NCBI GenBank assembly: GCA_963726665.1
Contig: CAVSDW010000011.1
Location: 248,001 to 312,000, forward strand
Direction: 5' to 3'
DNA length: 64,000 nucleotides
Source: RPQJ01 sp963726665
GTDB taxonomy: Bacteria; Pseudomonadota; Gammaproteobacteria; Steroidobacterales; Steroidobacteraceae
In this document: in pieces, positions 17,835 through 28,267 of the stretch
How positions within the stretch are numbered: the first letter of the stretch is position 1
Layout of the letters: each line of letters opens with the position of its first letter
Notes under the pieces: model-generated
Seen by the model: the letters and a program-made list of their open reading frames with translations, nothing else
Databases searched by the model: none
What the model was told of the DNA's origin: nothing
Translations under genes and position numbers: made by a program

Positions 17835-18619
17835 GCGGGACCTGGAGGCCAGGCCGCGAGAAACTCTGACAGGTGCGGCTTGCCTGCGCCCTCGAGCCAG
17901 GTCCGCACGACGCCGCACTCGCGTTCGTGCTCCTCGGGTGCGAGCCGGCCGCGCATCAGCTCGAAGCGCAGGTAGATGAGGTATGTATTGATGACGTCCG
18001 TCTCGCAGTAGTTGCGGATGTCCTCGGTGCGGCCCTCGAGGTGCGCGTCCCAGACACCCTCCCCCGACATGCCGAGCTTGCCTGGCAGTCCGATGAGCTG
18101 CGCCATGCGGTCGAGCCCGACCCGGCCCCGGCCCTGGTAGCCGGAGAGCACGTCCATCAGGTCGATGTGACGCCAGTGGTAGCGGCCGAGGTAGTTGTTC
18201 CAGCGGAAGGACTGGTCCTCGTCGCCTGTCTCCCAGTAGCGATGGGCCTGCACGCCGTGGCGCATCGCCCGGTAATTGAGCACCGGCAGGTCGAACCCGC
18301 TGCCATTCCAGCTCACGAGCGTCGGACTGTAGCGCCCGATGCCGTCGAAGAACCGGTGCACGAGCTCCGCTTCGGATGACGAGGCATCCCCCAGGCTCCA
18401 CGCCTTGAAGCCCTCGCGCGTGCGCATCGCCACCGAGATCGCGACCACGCGCTGCTGCTCGAGCGACAGGAACTCCGAGCCCGTCTGCTCGCGCTGCCGA
18501 GTCTGCATGACGTAGCCCACCTGCTTGTCGGACAGGCCGTCCAGCCCGTGCAGGCGGCGGCCGAACTCCACGTCCGGGACCGTCTCGATGTCGAACGCGA
18601 ACACGTTGCTGATCGTCAC
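17831..18619 (-). CDS. Predicted DEDDy-type 3'-5' exonuclease (PolB exonuclease-like)
   Basis: This 262-residue protein belongs to the predicted 3'-5' exonuclease family related to the proofreading domain of DNA polymerase B. Metal-binding residues are visible in FAFDIETVPD (near residue 8), in SWNGSGFDLPVL, and in NYCETDVINTY, where Tyr and Asp have DEDDy spacing. No polymerase domain is attached, so it is a stand-alone nuclease; its physiological substrate is not known to me. The GTG at 18619 overlaps the acpS stop (GTGA) and the stop overlaps the rlmD ATG. The frame stays open upstream to 18793, but that part is antisense-like and lies within acpS. Confidence 0.85.
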   Translation of the reverse strand: MTISNVFAFDIETVPDVEFGRRLHGLDGLSDKQVGYVMQTRQREQTGSEFLSLEQQRVVAISVAMRTREGFKAWSLGDASSSEAELVHRFFDGIGRYSPTLVSWNGSGFDLPVLNYRAMRHGVQAHRYWETGDEDQSFRWNNYLGRYHWRHIDLMDVLSGYQGRGRVGLDRMAQLIGLPGKLGMSGEGVWDAHLEGRTEDIRNYCETDVINTYLIYLRFELMRGRLAPEEHERECGVVRTWLEGAGKPHLSEFLAAWPPGPA

Positions 18620-19005
18620 GAAAGCTCCCGTCTCATGAGCACGGCCACGGCCACCACGAGGCCCGCCTCGTCGGTGAGCGTGACGTGCCCTTCCCCAGCA
18701 CCGAGGGCGTCGCGGACCCTGCGACCACGCTCGGACCATATGACTTCGGGTCGACCCCACGAATTGGCCGCAATACCCATGTCGCGTATCCACACGCCAT
18801 GCGCGAACCCGGTGCCCAGGGCCTTGGCGATCGCCTCCTTGGCGGCAAAGCGCATCGCAAGGAAGCGCACCGGACGCTTGTAGGCACGGAATGCAGCCTG
18901 TTCCTCCGGCATGAGCAGCCGCGCGACGAAGCGCTCGCCGTGACGTGCGTACGCGGCCTCGATGCGATCGAGCCGGACGACGTCGGTGCCGATGCCGAAG
19001 ATCAC
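18616..19005 (-). CDS. acpS: Holo-[acyl-carrier-protein] synthase
   Basis: AcpS transfers 4'-phosphopantetheine from CoA to apo-ACP, activating fatty acid synthesis. The 129-residue protein has the family signature GIGTDVVRLDRI at the N-terminus, including the Mg-binding Asp8, and FAAKEAIAKALGTG with the catalytic Glu/Lys. The GTG at 19005 lies 10 bases after the pdxJ stop and places the signature at residues 4-15 as usual. The frame is open 15 codons further upstream, but those would overlap pdxJ. The pdxJ-acpS pair next to era-recO is conserved across proteobacteria. Confidence 0.94.
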   Translation of the reverse strand: MIFGIGTDVVRLDRIEAAYARHGERFVARLLMPEEQAAFRAYKRPVRFLAMRFAAKEAIAKALGTGFAHGVWIRDMGIAANSWGRPEVIWSERGRRVRDALGAGEGHVTLTDEAGLVVAVAVLMRRELS

Positions 19006-19015
19006 GCGATCGGCC

Positions 19016-19768
19016 TCAGGCCGAGACCCGGAGCCCGCGACGCGCGGCATCGATGAGGGCCCTCATCTCGCGCACCGCGGGCCCGAGGCCGTCCATCACG
19101 GCGCGGGCGACGATGGAGTGGCCGATGTTGAGTTCAACGATCTCCGGGATCGCCGCGACGGGCTGGACGTTGTGATAGTGAAGCCCGTGGCCGGCGTGGA
19201 CCGTGAGCCCGATGCGCGAACCGAAGCGTGCCGCCTCGGTAAGCCTCATGAGCTCCATCGCCTGACGCTCGCCAGAGGCCTCGGCGTAAGCGCCCGTGTG
19301 CAGCTCGACCACCGGCGCGCCCGCTTCGAGCGCAGCTTCGAGCTGCTCGGGGTCCGGGTCGATGAAGAGCGACACCCGGATGCCCGCGTCGTCCAGCCCG
19401 GCGCAGCAGTCCTTGAGCCGCGCGACCTGTCCCGCGACGTCGAGCCCGCCCTCGGTCGTGAGTTCCTCACGGCGCTCGGGAACGAGGCAGCAGTCGTGTG
19501 GCCGGACCTCGCGGGCGAACCTGAGCATGGCATCGGTCGCAGCCATCTCCAGGTTCATGCGCGTCTGCAGCGCGTCGCGCATGCGCGTGACGTCGTGGTC
19601 CTGGATGTGGCGTCGATCCTCTCGCAGGTGCAGCGTGATGCTGTCGGCGCCAGCCTGCTCGGCGAGCAGTGCGGCAAAAAGCGGGTCCGGATAGCTCACG
19701 CCGCGGACCTGGCGGAGCGTCGCCACGTGATCGATGTTCACGCCGAGCCGGAGCGGATGGGTAAGCAC
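19016..19768 (-). CDS. pdxJ: Pyridoxine 5'-phosphate synthase
   Basis: PdxJ condenses 1-deoxyxylulose 5-phosphate with 3-amino-2-oxopropyl phosphate to form pyridoxine 5'-phosphate. The 250-residue TIM-barrel protein shows LGVNIDHVATLRQVRG (residues 8-23), ITLHLREDRRHIQDHD, MNLEMAAT, VSLFIDPDPEQ and VHAGHGLHYHNV, all standard blocks. It lies 3 bases downstream of recO in the rnc-era-recO-pdxJ-acpS series typical of gammaproteobacteria. No oddities are seen. Confidence 0.96.
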   Translation of the reverse strand: MLTHPLRLGVNIDHVATLRQVRGVSYPDPLFAALLAEQAGADSITLHLREDRRHIQDHDVTRMRDALQTRMNLEMAATDAMLRFAREVRPHDCCLVPERREELTTEGGLDVAGQVARLKDCCAGLDDAGIRVSLFIDPDPEQLEAALEAGAPVVELHTGAYAEASGERQAMELMRLTEAARFGSRIGLTVHAGHGLHYHNVQPVAAIPEIVELNIGHSIVARAVMDGLGPAVREMRALIDAARRGLRVSA

Positions 19769-19771
19769 GAT

Positions 19772-20518
19772 TCAGCCTCCTTGCGCGCCGCCGTGGGCAC
19801 GCATTGCAATCATCACCTCGCGGGTGCGCAACGGCCGCCCGTCGAGGGCCTGATCGAGCGCGGCCTTGAGCAGCCGGCGCGCATCGGCGAGGCTGCGATC
19901 GTCGTCGAGCTCCTCCCGCGCGAGCGACAGCAGCGACGCGCCGGAAAATTCGAGCATCCCCTCGGCCACTCCGTCGAGGAGTTCCGCGCCTCCATCGATG
20001 CGGTAGCGATAGCACCGCCCGGTTTCCACCGGCAGGCCGGCCGAGGACTCGCACTCGAGGCTCAAGCCCCAGCCCAGTTCCTCGAGCAGACGCTTCTCGA
20101 ACAGCCGCAACGCGCGGACCGGCTTCTCGTCGGGGGCGGCGAGGCTCGCGAGCAGTGCGGCGTAGGCGTCGTAGAGCTGCGGGTGCGGGTCGTGGCGAGG
20201 CAGCAGCTTCACCAGCAGCTCGTTGGCATAGAAGGCGCTCATCAGGCGATCACCCTCGATCCGTGCGGCCGCCCTCACGCGCTCCGCCCCGGTGAGCTGT
20301 CCGGCCTCGCCTCGCGCCGTCCACGACACCAGGAGTTCCGCGAATGGCTGCAGGGCGGCAGGCAGCGCGGAGCCTCCGCGCCGGGCCGCCCGCGCGAAGA
20401 CCGAGACGCGCCCGTGCTCGCGGGTCAGGAGTTCGAGGATCCTGCTGGAATCTCGCCACGGGTAGTGGTGCAGCAGGAAGGCGGGCTCGAGCTGCACGCG
20501 CCGCGCCGTGCCGCTCAC
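19772..20518 (-). CDS. recO: DNA repair protein RecO
   Basis: RecO promotes RecA loading and strand annealing in RecF-pathway recombination. The 248-residue protein has an N-terminal OB-fold (QLEPAFLLHHYPWRDSSRILELLTR, split around residues 7-31) and a helical C-terminal domain with FYANELLVKLLP and LRLFEKRLLEELGW. The GTG at 20518 overlaps the era stop (GTGA). The frame continues 22 codons upstream into era, but that extension is not family-like. No zinc cysteines are seen in the C-terminal domain, as is common for gammaproteobacterial RecO. Confidence 0.9.
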   Translation of the reverse strand: MSGTARRVQLEPAFLLHHYPWRDSSRILELLTREHGRVSVFARAARRGGSALPAALQPFAELLVSWTARGEAGQLTGAERVRAAARIEGDRLMSAFYANELLVKLLPRHDPHPQLYDAYAALLASLAAPDEKPVRALRLFEKRLLEELGWGLSLECESSAGLPVETGRCYRYRIDGGAELLDGVAEGMLEFSGASLLSLAREELDDDRSLADARRLLKAALDQALDGRPLRTREVMIAMRAHGGAQGG

Positions 20519-21447
20519 GTCTCGAACCCGAAATTGCGGAGCGCCGCTTCGTCGTCGGACCAGCCCTCGCGGACCTTGACCCACAGTTCGAGGTGCACCG
20601 GCCGACCGAAGTACTGCTTCAGGTCGAGGCGCGCCGCGCGCCCGATTTCCTTCAGCAGCTCGCCACCCTTGCCGATCACGATCGCCTTCTGGCCGGTACG
20701 CTCCACCCAGATCGCGGCCTGGACGATGAGCTTGCCCGGCTCGTCCTCGGCCTGGCCGATGCCCTCGATCTCGACGACGAGCCCGTAAGGCACCTCTTCC
20801 TGCAGCCTGCGCGTGAGCTTCTCGCGGATGATCTCCGACGCCATGAAGCTGTCGCTCGCGTCCGTCACCTGGTCGGCCGGGAAGAGCAGCGGCGACTCGG
20901 GCAGGTGGGCGGCGATCAGGTCCGGAAGACCCTGGATGTTCTTGCGCTTGAGCGCCGAGATCGGCACCACCTGCGCGAAGTCCGCCTTGGCCGAGATCTC
21001 GCCGATGAAGGGCAGGAGCCGCGACCTCGGCTGGGCGCGGTCCGCCTTGTTGATGATGAGCAGGATCGGCCGACCCGCAGCGCGCAACTCACCGAGCGCG
21101 CGCTCGTCCTCTTCCGTCCAGCGCAGCGCCTCGATCACGAACAGGTTCACGTCCGCGTCGGCGAGCGAGGCGAGCGCAGTCCGGTTCATGTAGCGATTGA
21201 TCGCGCGCGGTTGCTTCGCGTGGATGCCCGGAAGGTCAACGAACACGATCTGCATGCCCGGGCGCGTCAGCACGCCGTGGATGCGGGTCCGCGTGGTCTG
21301 CGGCCGCGGGCTGACGATGCTGACCTTCTGTCCGAGCAGCGCGTTCAGGAGCGTGGACTTGCCCACATTGGGACGGCCCACCAGCGCCGCAAATCCGCAG
21401 CGCGCGAGTTCCGTCCCCGGGGTCTCGATGGCATCCTCGCCCGTCAT
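20515..21447 (-). CDS. era: GTPase Era
   Basis: Era is an essential GTPase that binds the 3' end of 16S rRNA and acts in 30S subunit maturation. The 310-residue protein has G1 GRPNVGKST (about residues 24-32), the switch region TTRTRIHG, G3 DLPG, G4 NKAD, and a C-terminal KH domain with KAIVIGKGGELLKEIG. The start at 21447 overlaps the rnc stop (ATGA), the conserved rnc-era coupling. About 15 residues precede the G domain, slightly longer than in E. coli, and are not otherwise informative. Confidence 0.96.
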   Translation of the reverse strand: MTGEDAIETPGTELARCGFAALVGRPNVGKSTLLNALLGQKVSIVSPRPQTTRTRIHGVLTRPGMQIVFVDLPGIHAKQPRAINRYMNRTALASLADADVNLFVIEALRWTEEDERALGELRAAGRPILLIINKADRAQPRSRLLPFIGEISAKADFAQVVPISALKRKNIQGLPDLIAAHLPESPLLFPADQVTDASDSFMASEIIREKLTRRLQEEVPYGLVVEIEGIGQAEDEPGKLIVQAAIWVERTGQKAIVIGKGGELLKEIGRAARLDLKQYFGRPVHLELWVKVREGWSDDEAALRNFGFET

Positions 21448-22133
21448 CGTTCCAATCCTCTCTCGGACAACTGGTCCAGCAGGCGTTGCGCGGCGGCCTG
21501 CTCGGCGCGACGACGGCTCGTGCCCTCCCCGCGCTCGCGCAGGCCGAGCTCCGTGACCTCGCAGCTCGCGACGAACCAGTGCTCGTGAGGCTCACCGCTC
21601 ATGTCCTCGACGGCGTACGCCGGAAGCCGGCGCCCGCGCGCCTGCAGCAACTCCTGCAGACGCGTCTTGGGATCCTTCAGGTCGCTCGCGTCCGGCAGTC
21701 CCGCCAGGCGGTCGGCGAACAGCCGCTCTATCACTCCATGGGCCGCGTCGAGCCCGCCGTCCAGGTAGATCGCGCCGAACAGCGCCTCGAGCGCATCCGC
21801 CAGGATCGACCCGCGCCGGAATCCGCCGGTCTTGAGCTCACCGCTGCCGAGCCGGAGCTGCTCGCCCAGGCCGAGGCCCGCGGCGGCCTCGGCCAGCGAC
21901 TGCCCGCTCACCAGCGACGCCCGGTAGCGGCTCAGGTCGCCCTCGTCCGCCTCCGGATACGCGCGGAACACGAGCACGGCCACGGCGAAATTGAGCACCG
22001 AATCCCCGAGGAACTCCAGGCGCTCGTAGTTTGCGCGCCCCGCGCTCCGGTGCGTGAGCGCCGCATCGAGCAGCACCGGGTCGCCGAAGCGGTACCCGAG
22101 ACGCGCCTCGGACCATTCGAGCGACGTGAGCAA
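21444..22133 (-). CDS. rnc: Ribonuclease III
   Basis: RNase III cleaves double-stranded RNA in rRNA precursors and some mRNAs. The 229-residue protein has the signature ERLEFLGDSVL (about residues 37-47), the second acidic site in DALEALFGAIYLDGG, and a C-terminal double-stranded-RNA-binding domain from about residue 155 (DPKTRLQELLQARG). It lies 6 bases after the DUF4845 gene and overlaps era. The gene order lepA-lepB-DUF4845-rnc-era is the usual one. In many bacteria RNase III cuts its own leader; no such hairpin was identified here. Confidence 0.96.
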   Translation of the reverse strand: MLTSLEWSEARLGYRFGDPVLLDAALTHRSAGRANYERLEFLGDSVLNFAVAVLVFRAYPEADEGDLSRYRASLVSGQSLAEAAAGLGLGEQLRLGSGELKTGGFRRGSILADALEALFGAIYLDGGLDAAHGVIERLFADRLAGLPDASDLKDPKTRLQELLQARGRRLPAYAVEDMSGEPHEHWFVASCEVTELGLRERGEGTSRRRAEQAAAQRLLDQLSERGLER

Positions 22134-22139
22134 TCCCGC

Positions 22140-22505
22140 CTACTGCTGGATCGTGACCAGCTTGTCGAACTTGGTGAGCAGGTACACGTTGGCGACGAAC
22201 GGGCGTTCGACGGAATAGTCGGCCTCGACCTCGAAACCGTCGTTGACCTTGCGGATCGCGATTTCCTTCCAGCCGATGCTCGCGATGTCCTCCACGTCCC
22301 AGCGTCGCTCGAGGGCATTGCGGATCATCTGCGAGTTGGTGTCGTTCGCCGCCTGCTCGTCGCGCACCTGCTCGAGCGCCCGCGCCACCTTGGTGTACTC
22401 GAGGTACACCGGAACCAGCCGGATCCCGGCGTAAACGGCCGATCCCAGGATAGCCAGAATGACGACCATGCCGAGGAAGGTCGCGCCGCGCTGACGATTT
22501 CTCAT
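22140..22505 (-). CDS. DUF4845 family membrane protein
   Basis: This 121-residue protein has one N-terminal membrane segment (ATFLGMVVILAILGSAVYAG, residues 8-27) and a small, probably periplasmic, domain ending LLTKFDKLVTIQQ. The N-terminus looks vaguely pilin-like (RGATFLGM), but there is no canonical prepilin cleavage site. The family is found almost always between lepB and rnc in gamma- and betaproteobacteria, as here, and its role is unknown to me. The gap to lepB is 21 bases. Confidence 0.88.
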   Translation of the reverse strand: MRNRQRGATFLGMVVILAILGSAVYAGIRLVPVYLEYTKVARALEQVRDEQAANDTNSQMIRNALERRWDVEDIASIGWKEIAIRKVNDGFEVEADYSVERPFVANVYLLTKFDKLVTIQQ

Positions 22506-22526
22506 GTCTCTATATCTCCCGTGTTG

Positions 22527-23309
22527 TCAGTGGACCGCATCGCCGATGCGGTCCCAGATGGGGGCGTGAGGCAGCCGCCAGTTGAGCCAGATACGCACCG
22601 CCTTGCCGACGACGTTCCCGGCCGGCACGTAACCGACCTCCGGGAAGCGGCTGTCGCGGCTGTTGTCGCGGTTGTCGCCCATGAAGAAATAGTGGCCCTC
22701 GGGGACGACGTCGTCGAAGTCCACCGACGGTCGCTCGGCGATGTAGAGCGTGCGGTGATCCACCGCGCCCAGCTTCTCATCCCCGAGCTGGGCGAGCGGC
22801 GTGCTGTTGAACGGCGGGTACATGCCGTCGAGCCTGACCGGCTGCAGCTCGCCGTTGATGTAGACGCGCTTGTCCTTCACCACGACGTGGTCGCCCGGCA
22901 GGCCGACGAGCCGCTTGATGTAGTTCACGGAAGGGTCCGACGGCAGGCGAAAGACCACGACGTCCCCGCGCCCGGGCTTGCCGATTCCCACGATCTCCCG
23001 GTTCACGACCGGCAGCCGCAGCCCATAGGTGAACTTGTTCACGAAGATGAAGTCCCCGTCCAGCAGCGTCGGCATCATCGAGTCCGACGGGATGCGGAAC
23101 GGCTCGAACAGGAAGGAGCGGATGAGCAGCACGATCAGGATGATCGGAAAGAAGGATCGCGCGTACTCGACCACCACCGGCTCGGCGGGAACGGCGCCGG
23201 CGCCGGCGCGCGCAAGGCGCCGAGGGCGCAGCAGCCACGCATCCGCCGCCCACACGACACCGGTCACGAAGGTCGCCACCACCAGCCAGAACGAGAAGTC
23301 GAGGACCAA
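22527..23309 (-). CDS. lepB: Signal peptidase I
   Basis: LepB removes signal peptides from secreted proteins at the periplasmic face of the inner membrane. The 260-residue protein has two N-terminal membrane segments (about residues 5-27 and 53-70), the nucleophile Ser77 in PSDSMMPTL and the general-base Lys132 in NYIKRLVGLPGD. The late block MGDNRDNSRDSR is also present. Length and topology match the gammaproteobacterial enzyme. It is preceded by lepA with a 116-base gap, longer than most gaps here, so an extra promoter is possible, although none is clear. Confidence 0.96.
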   Translation of the reverse strand: MVLDFSFWLVVATFVTGVVWAADAWLLRPRRLARAGAGAVPAEPVVVEYARSFFPIILIVLLIRSFLFEPFRIPSDSMMPTLLDGDFIFVNKFTYGLRLPVVNREIVGIGKPGRGDVVVFRLPSDPSVNYIKRLVGLPGDHVVVKDKRVYINGELQPVRLDGMYPPFNSTPLAQLGDEKLGAVDHRTLYIAERPSVDFDDVVPEGHYFFMGDNRDNSRDSRFPEVGYVPAGNVVGKAVRIWLNWRLPHAPIWDRIGDAVH

Positions 23310-23425
23310 GATTCACCTCACGATGATCGGCAGTATTCTGTATTTTCCGCGGCGCATCAACGTCTTGCGCCCTGGCCCGGGCCGGACGTCGCTCGTTTCA
23401 GGCGCCGGGTCACGGAGCGGGCCGC

Positions 23426-25222
<1,797 letters not shown>

Positions 25223-25264
25223 CGGTGCGGGCACTCCGGCCCGGCGCCGGAACAAAGCGGGCGA

Positions 25265-25513
25265 TTATACCCGCAGCGCGTCCCGGACCCGCGGGGAGTC
25301 GTACCGGCCTTCACAGACCACCTGGCCGGCCACGGCCAGCACCGGCACGCGCAACCCGAATTCGGCCGCAAGTACCGGGTCGCCATCCACGTCGACGACG
25401 ACCAGCGTGACGTATGACGGCCCCATGTCCTGGGCAAGCTCGACCAGGAACAGGTCGCAAAGGTGGCAGCCGTCGCGCACGTAAAGCACGGGGCCCGCGG
25501 CCATTTCGCTCAC
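25265..25513 (-). CDS. Glutaredoxin-like family protein
   Basis: A small thioredoxin-fold protein of 82 residues has the redox motif CHLC in VLYVRDGCHLCDLF (about residues 10-23) and the cis-proline block RVPVLAVAGQ. It matches the DUF836/glutaredoxin-like family often found near lepA or rseC. It may be a thiol-disulfide reductase, but the substrate is unknown. The GTG at 25513 overlaps the rseC stop (GTGA); an ATG three codons later (25504) is an alternative start. It ends 42 bases before the lepA start. Confidence 0.82.
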   Translation of the reverse strand: MSEMAAGPVLYVRDGCHLCDLFLVELAQDMGPSYVTLVVVDVDGDPVLAAEFGLRVPVLAVAGQVVCEGRYDSPRVRDALRV

Positions 25514-25944
25514 GCCGCCGGGTCCTCCGCCACGGGCAGGACACTCACGCGCGGCCGGTGCTGGACCGCCCTCGCCCGCGCCATCGCCCATGCGCAGGCC
25601 GCGCCCAGCACGGCACCCAGCGCCACGGGTCCGTCGCCCTGGCCTCCAAGCCAGTGACCCAGCAAGGCGCCGCCGAGCAGTCCGCCCAGCGCCGGCAGGT
25701 ACGCCAGCGCGGCGGCACGCAGGACGTCCGAGTCCCTGACCGCGATCGTCACGATCTGGCCGGGAACCAGCAGCACGTCCACGCTGGAGCGGTCGTCCAC
25801 TTCGATTTCCGGCTCCCGGCCCTGGGCCAGGAGCCGCAGTCCGCAGCCGCGACCGGAACCGCACGACTTGCAGGATGACTGGACCTGGCAGGCCAGTCGC
25901 GCACGACCGTTGCCGACGGCCAGCACCCGGGCGATCGCGTCCAT
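25510..25944 (-). CDS. rseC: RseC/MucC family regulator (SoxR-reducing system protein)
   Basis: This 144-residue inner-membrane protein has four clustered cysteines near the N-terminus (Cys19, 25, 28 and 34), likely an Fe-S or metal site, and two membrane helices (about residues 78-97 and 104-120). RseC/MucC proteins accompany the rpoE-rseA-rseB operon and have been linked to sigma-E control and to reduction of SoxR. The gene follows rseB by 4 bases, completing the rpoE-rseA-rseB-rseC set. No rsx electron-transport genes are present in the window. Confidence 0.87.
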   Translation of the reverse strand: MDAIARVLAVGNGRARLACQVQSSCKSCGSGRGCGLRLLAQGREPEIEVDDRSSVDVLLVPGQIVTIAVRDSDVLRAAALAYLPALGGLLGGALLGHWLGGQGDGPVALGAVLGAACAWAMARARAVQHRPRVSVLPVAEDPAA

Positions 25945-25948
25945 CGGG

Positions 25949-26992
25949 TCAGCGAGGTGTCAGGCCCAACCCGGGTGAGGCCGAGTCCACGCCGGCTTGA
26001 CCGGGTGGCGCCGACACTGTCCCCGGCATGGGCGATGGGGCCACCGACTGGGCGACGTCCCTGACCGTTTCCAGCGGCACTTCGCCCACGGCGGTCACGA
26101 CACGACCGTGAACCACGGTCGTGAAGGCATTGGCAGAACCGACGCTCGACGACTCCGACGGCGCCGGACCTCCCGGCCGGGCCGGCTCGATGAACACGGA
26201 AATCGAGGCAAATCCGTCGGAAAAGATGAGGTGCTGAACGGGAATGTCGAGGCCCGGCACGACCTGCCTGCGGTTGGCGACCAGCCGAAAGCCCGGCGGC
26301 AGCCTCATGGGGCGCCAGACGACCGCCGAGGGCAGGGGCGGCGGAGTCTGACGGGCATTGCGCACCCACTGGAATCCCGACGAATCGATCGATGCCTCGG
26401 TCTCGTGCGCGTCGATGTGACGCGGCATTTCGAGCTGCGTGAAATTGATGAGTTCGACCGGATGGCCCACGCCGTCCACAACCACTGTACGCAGGGGCAT
26501 CGCCGTCTTCTCGTCGAGCCAGAGGCGATAGCCGTAGCGGAACCTGTCGCGCGGCCGGACGTCCACGATCTGGACGTCGCGACCCAGGAGCTTGTTGCCT
26601 TCGCGCAGCTCCACGACGTACAGCGCGTCGAGTTTCGGCCCGGGCTCGGGCAGGACCTCCAGCAACGAGCCGCCGTCCGAGCGCGGTTCGACCAGCACGA
26701 CTCTCCGGTCCGGCAGGTAGATGAGCACTTCCCGCGCCGTCCGCACGATCTGACGGCCGTTGCCGTCCATGGAGACCAGCCGTTCCGTGCTCACGCCCTT
26801 GCCCACGCGGTGGACGATGCGCATCGTCTCGGACTGGTTCCGCGTCGCGTGCGTGAACACTCCGGTGTAGTTACGGGTGGCGAGCGACTCGCTCATGCGC
26901 TCGAGCCACTGTCGCGCGTCGTCGTCCGCCGCCCGCGCCGGCGGCGCGAGGAACACCATCGTCCCGAGGATGGCGAGGCAGGCGTGCCGCAC
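25949..26992 (-). CDS. rseB: Sigma-E regulatory periplasmic protein RseB/MucB
   Basis: RseB binds the periplasmic part of RseA, protects it from DegS, and senses mislocalised lipoprotein or LPS. The 347-residue protein has a signal peptide (residues 1-21, ending ARA-A). It then has the large domain (WLERMSESLATRNYTGVFTH, GRDVQIVDVRPRDRFRYGYRLW split by the family pattern) and the small C-terminal domain (LPPGFRLV, LIFSDGFASISVFIE). The C-terminal 40 residues are Pro/Ser/Gly-rich and probably unstructured. It starts immediately after the rseA stop. Confidence 0.92.
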   Translation of the reverse strand: MRHACLAILGTMVFLAPPARAADDDARQWLERMSESLATRNYTGVFTHATRNQSETMRIVHRVGKGVSTERLVSMDGNGRQIVRTAREVLIYLPDRRVVLVEPRSDGGSLLEVLPEPGPKLDALYVVELREGNKLLGRDVQIVDVRPRDRFRYGYRLWLDEKTAMPLRTVVVDGVGHPVELINFTQLEMPRHIDAHETEASIDSSGFQWVRNARQTPPPLPSAVVWRPMRLPPGFRLVANRRQVVPGLDIPVQHLIFSDGFASISVFIEPARPGGPAPSESSSVGSANAFTTVVHGRVVTAVGEVPLETVRDVAQSVAPSPMPGTVSAPPGQAGVDSASPGLGLTPR

Positions 26993-27571
26993 TCAGGGCG
27001 CCTCGAGTGACTCGAAGGCTACGCGGGTGAGGCCCGGGTCGGATGCGAGCACGCTGGACCAGGCGGTGCGCCTGCCAATCGAGTTCGCAAACTGGCTGTG
27101 GGCGACGAGATAGCCCGTCAGGCGCTGGCTGTGTGCCGGGGTCGGGCTCGACGCCTGCCCGATCGGCAGCGAGGCAAAAGAGTCCCGGGCCCGCTCGAGC
27201 GAGGCCTGCGCGATCTGCCCCGCCTGGTTGGATCCACGCGCGACCAGCAGCACGGCCGCAATGGCGGCGCTTGCGGCGAGGGCCGTGGCCAGGGCCGGTC
27301 TGCTCCCACGCGGCCGGGCCGGCGATTTCACCTCGTCCGCCGCGACCGCACCGACGTCGACCTCGATCGCCGCGCTCACCCTGGCCGCGAATCCCTGGCT
27401 CGCGAGCGGACCGCCCGGCGAGCGCAGCGCCTCCCCGGCGAGCACGTAGCGGCCGAAGGCCCCGCGCAACTGCGCATCGCGCTCCAGCCTGCGGATGAGA
27501 AGTCCTGTTTCGTCCTCGGGCAGTTCGCCGTCGATGAGGGTCGAAATCTGTTCTCGTATGCGATCTGTCAT
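26993..27571 (-). CDS. rseA: Anti-sigma-E factor RseA
   Basis: RseA sequesters RpoE at the membrane until proteolysis frees it. This 192-residue protein has the N-terminal cytoplasmic anti-sigma domain (ISTLIDGELPEDETGLLIRRL, split around residues 9-29), a membrane helix (about residues 95-112, Ala/Val/Leu-rich) and a periplasmic C-terminal region that RseB would bind. It lies 9 bases after rpoE and abuts rseB with no gap, so the regulatory set is made together. Confidence 0.92.
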   Translation of the reverse strand: MTDRIREQISTLIDGELPEDETGLLIRRLERDAQLRGAFGRYVLAGEALRSPGGPLASQGFAARVSAAIEVDVGAVAADEVKSPARPRGSRPALATALAASAAIAAVLLVARGSNQAGQIAQASLERARDSFASLPIGQASSPTPAHSQRLTGYLVAHSQFANSIGRRTAWSSVLASDPGLTRVAFESLEAP

Positions 27572-27580
27572 TGTCGTAAC

Positions 27581-28267
27581 TCAGTCGATCAAGGGCTTGA
27601 GGATGCGGTCAATCGCATCCCGGGCCCGGAAAATCCTCGAACGCACGGTGCCGACCGGACAATCCATCGCGGCCGCAATTTCCTCGTAACTCAGTCCCTC
27701 GACCTCGCGCAGGATGATGGCCGTGCGAAGGTCCTCGGGCAGCTCGCCGATGGTGCGGTTCACCGCTTCCTGGATCTCGTCCGACAGCGCGTTCGCCTCC
27801 GGCGTGTCGGTGTGCTGCATGCGCGATTCGACCGCCGACTGTTCGCTCTCGCTCAAGCCCGCCTCGTACTGGAGGGGACGTCGCTGCCTCGAGGCAAGCG
27901 TGTTGCGTGCGGTGTTCACGGCGATCCGGTAGAGCCAGGTGTAGAAGGCGCTGTCGCCGCGGAACGACCCGAGCGCCCGGTAGGCCTTTACGAAGGCTTC
28001 CTGGGCGACATCCTCGGCCTCGGTCCGATCCCGTAACAGACGCGCCACGAGCTTGACGACCTTGTGCTGGTACCTGAGCACGAGCAGGTCGAACGCGCCG
28101 CGTTCACCCCGCTGTGCCCTCCTGACGAGCTCGAGATCGCTTTGCTCGACGCCGGATGACGGTCGCGCACCCTCGTCCCGAGGCTCGTGCGACTGGATAG
28201 ACTCGTCCGAGGGGGGAAAGTTCGCCATTGGCTGGCTGGGGCGCCCGTTCGAGCGGGTCGCCGTCAT
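27581..28267 (-). CDS. rpoE: RNA polymerase sigma-E factor (ECF)
   Basis: RpoE is the ECF sigma factor for envelope stress, controlled by RseA/RseB just downstream. The 228-residue protein has sigma region 2 (DLLVLRYQHKVVKLVARLLRD, then AEDVAQEAFVKAYRALGSFRG) and region 4 (LPEDLRTAIILREVEGLSYEEIA, ending GTVRSRIFRARDAI). The ATG at 28267 overlaps the ygfX stop (ATGA). An internal ATG at 28228 (MANFPPSDES) is an alternative, because E. coli-like proteins have a shorter N-terminus. The N-terminal 40 residues are hydrophilic and not family-specific. Its link to an sdh operon makes co-transcription from the sdh promoter possible. Confidence 0.94.
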   Translation of the reverse strand: MTATRSNGRPSQPMANFPPSDESIQSHEPRDEGARPSSGVEQSDLELVRRAQRGERGAFDLLVLRYQHKVVKLVARLLRDRTEAEDVAQEAFVKAYRALGSFRGDSAFYTWLYRIAVNTARNTLASRQRRPLQYEAGLSESEQSAVESRMQHTDTPEANALSDEIQEAVNRTIGELPEDLRTAIILREVEGLSYEEIAAAMDCPVGTVRSRIFRARDAIDRILKPLID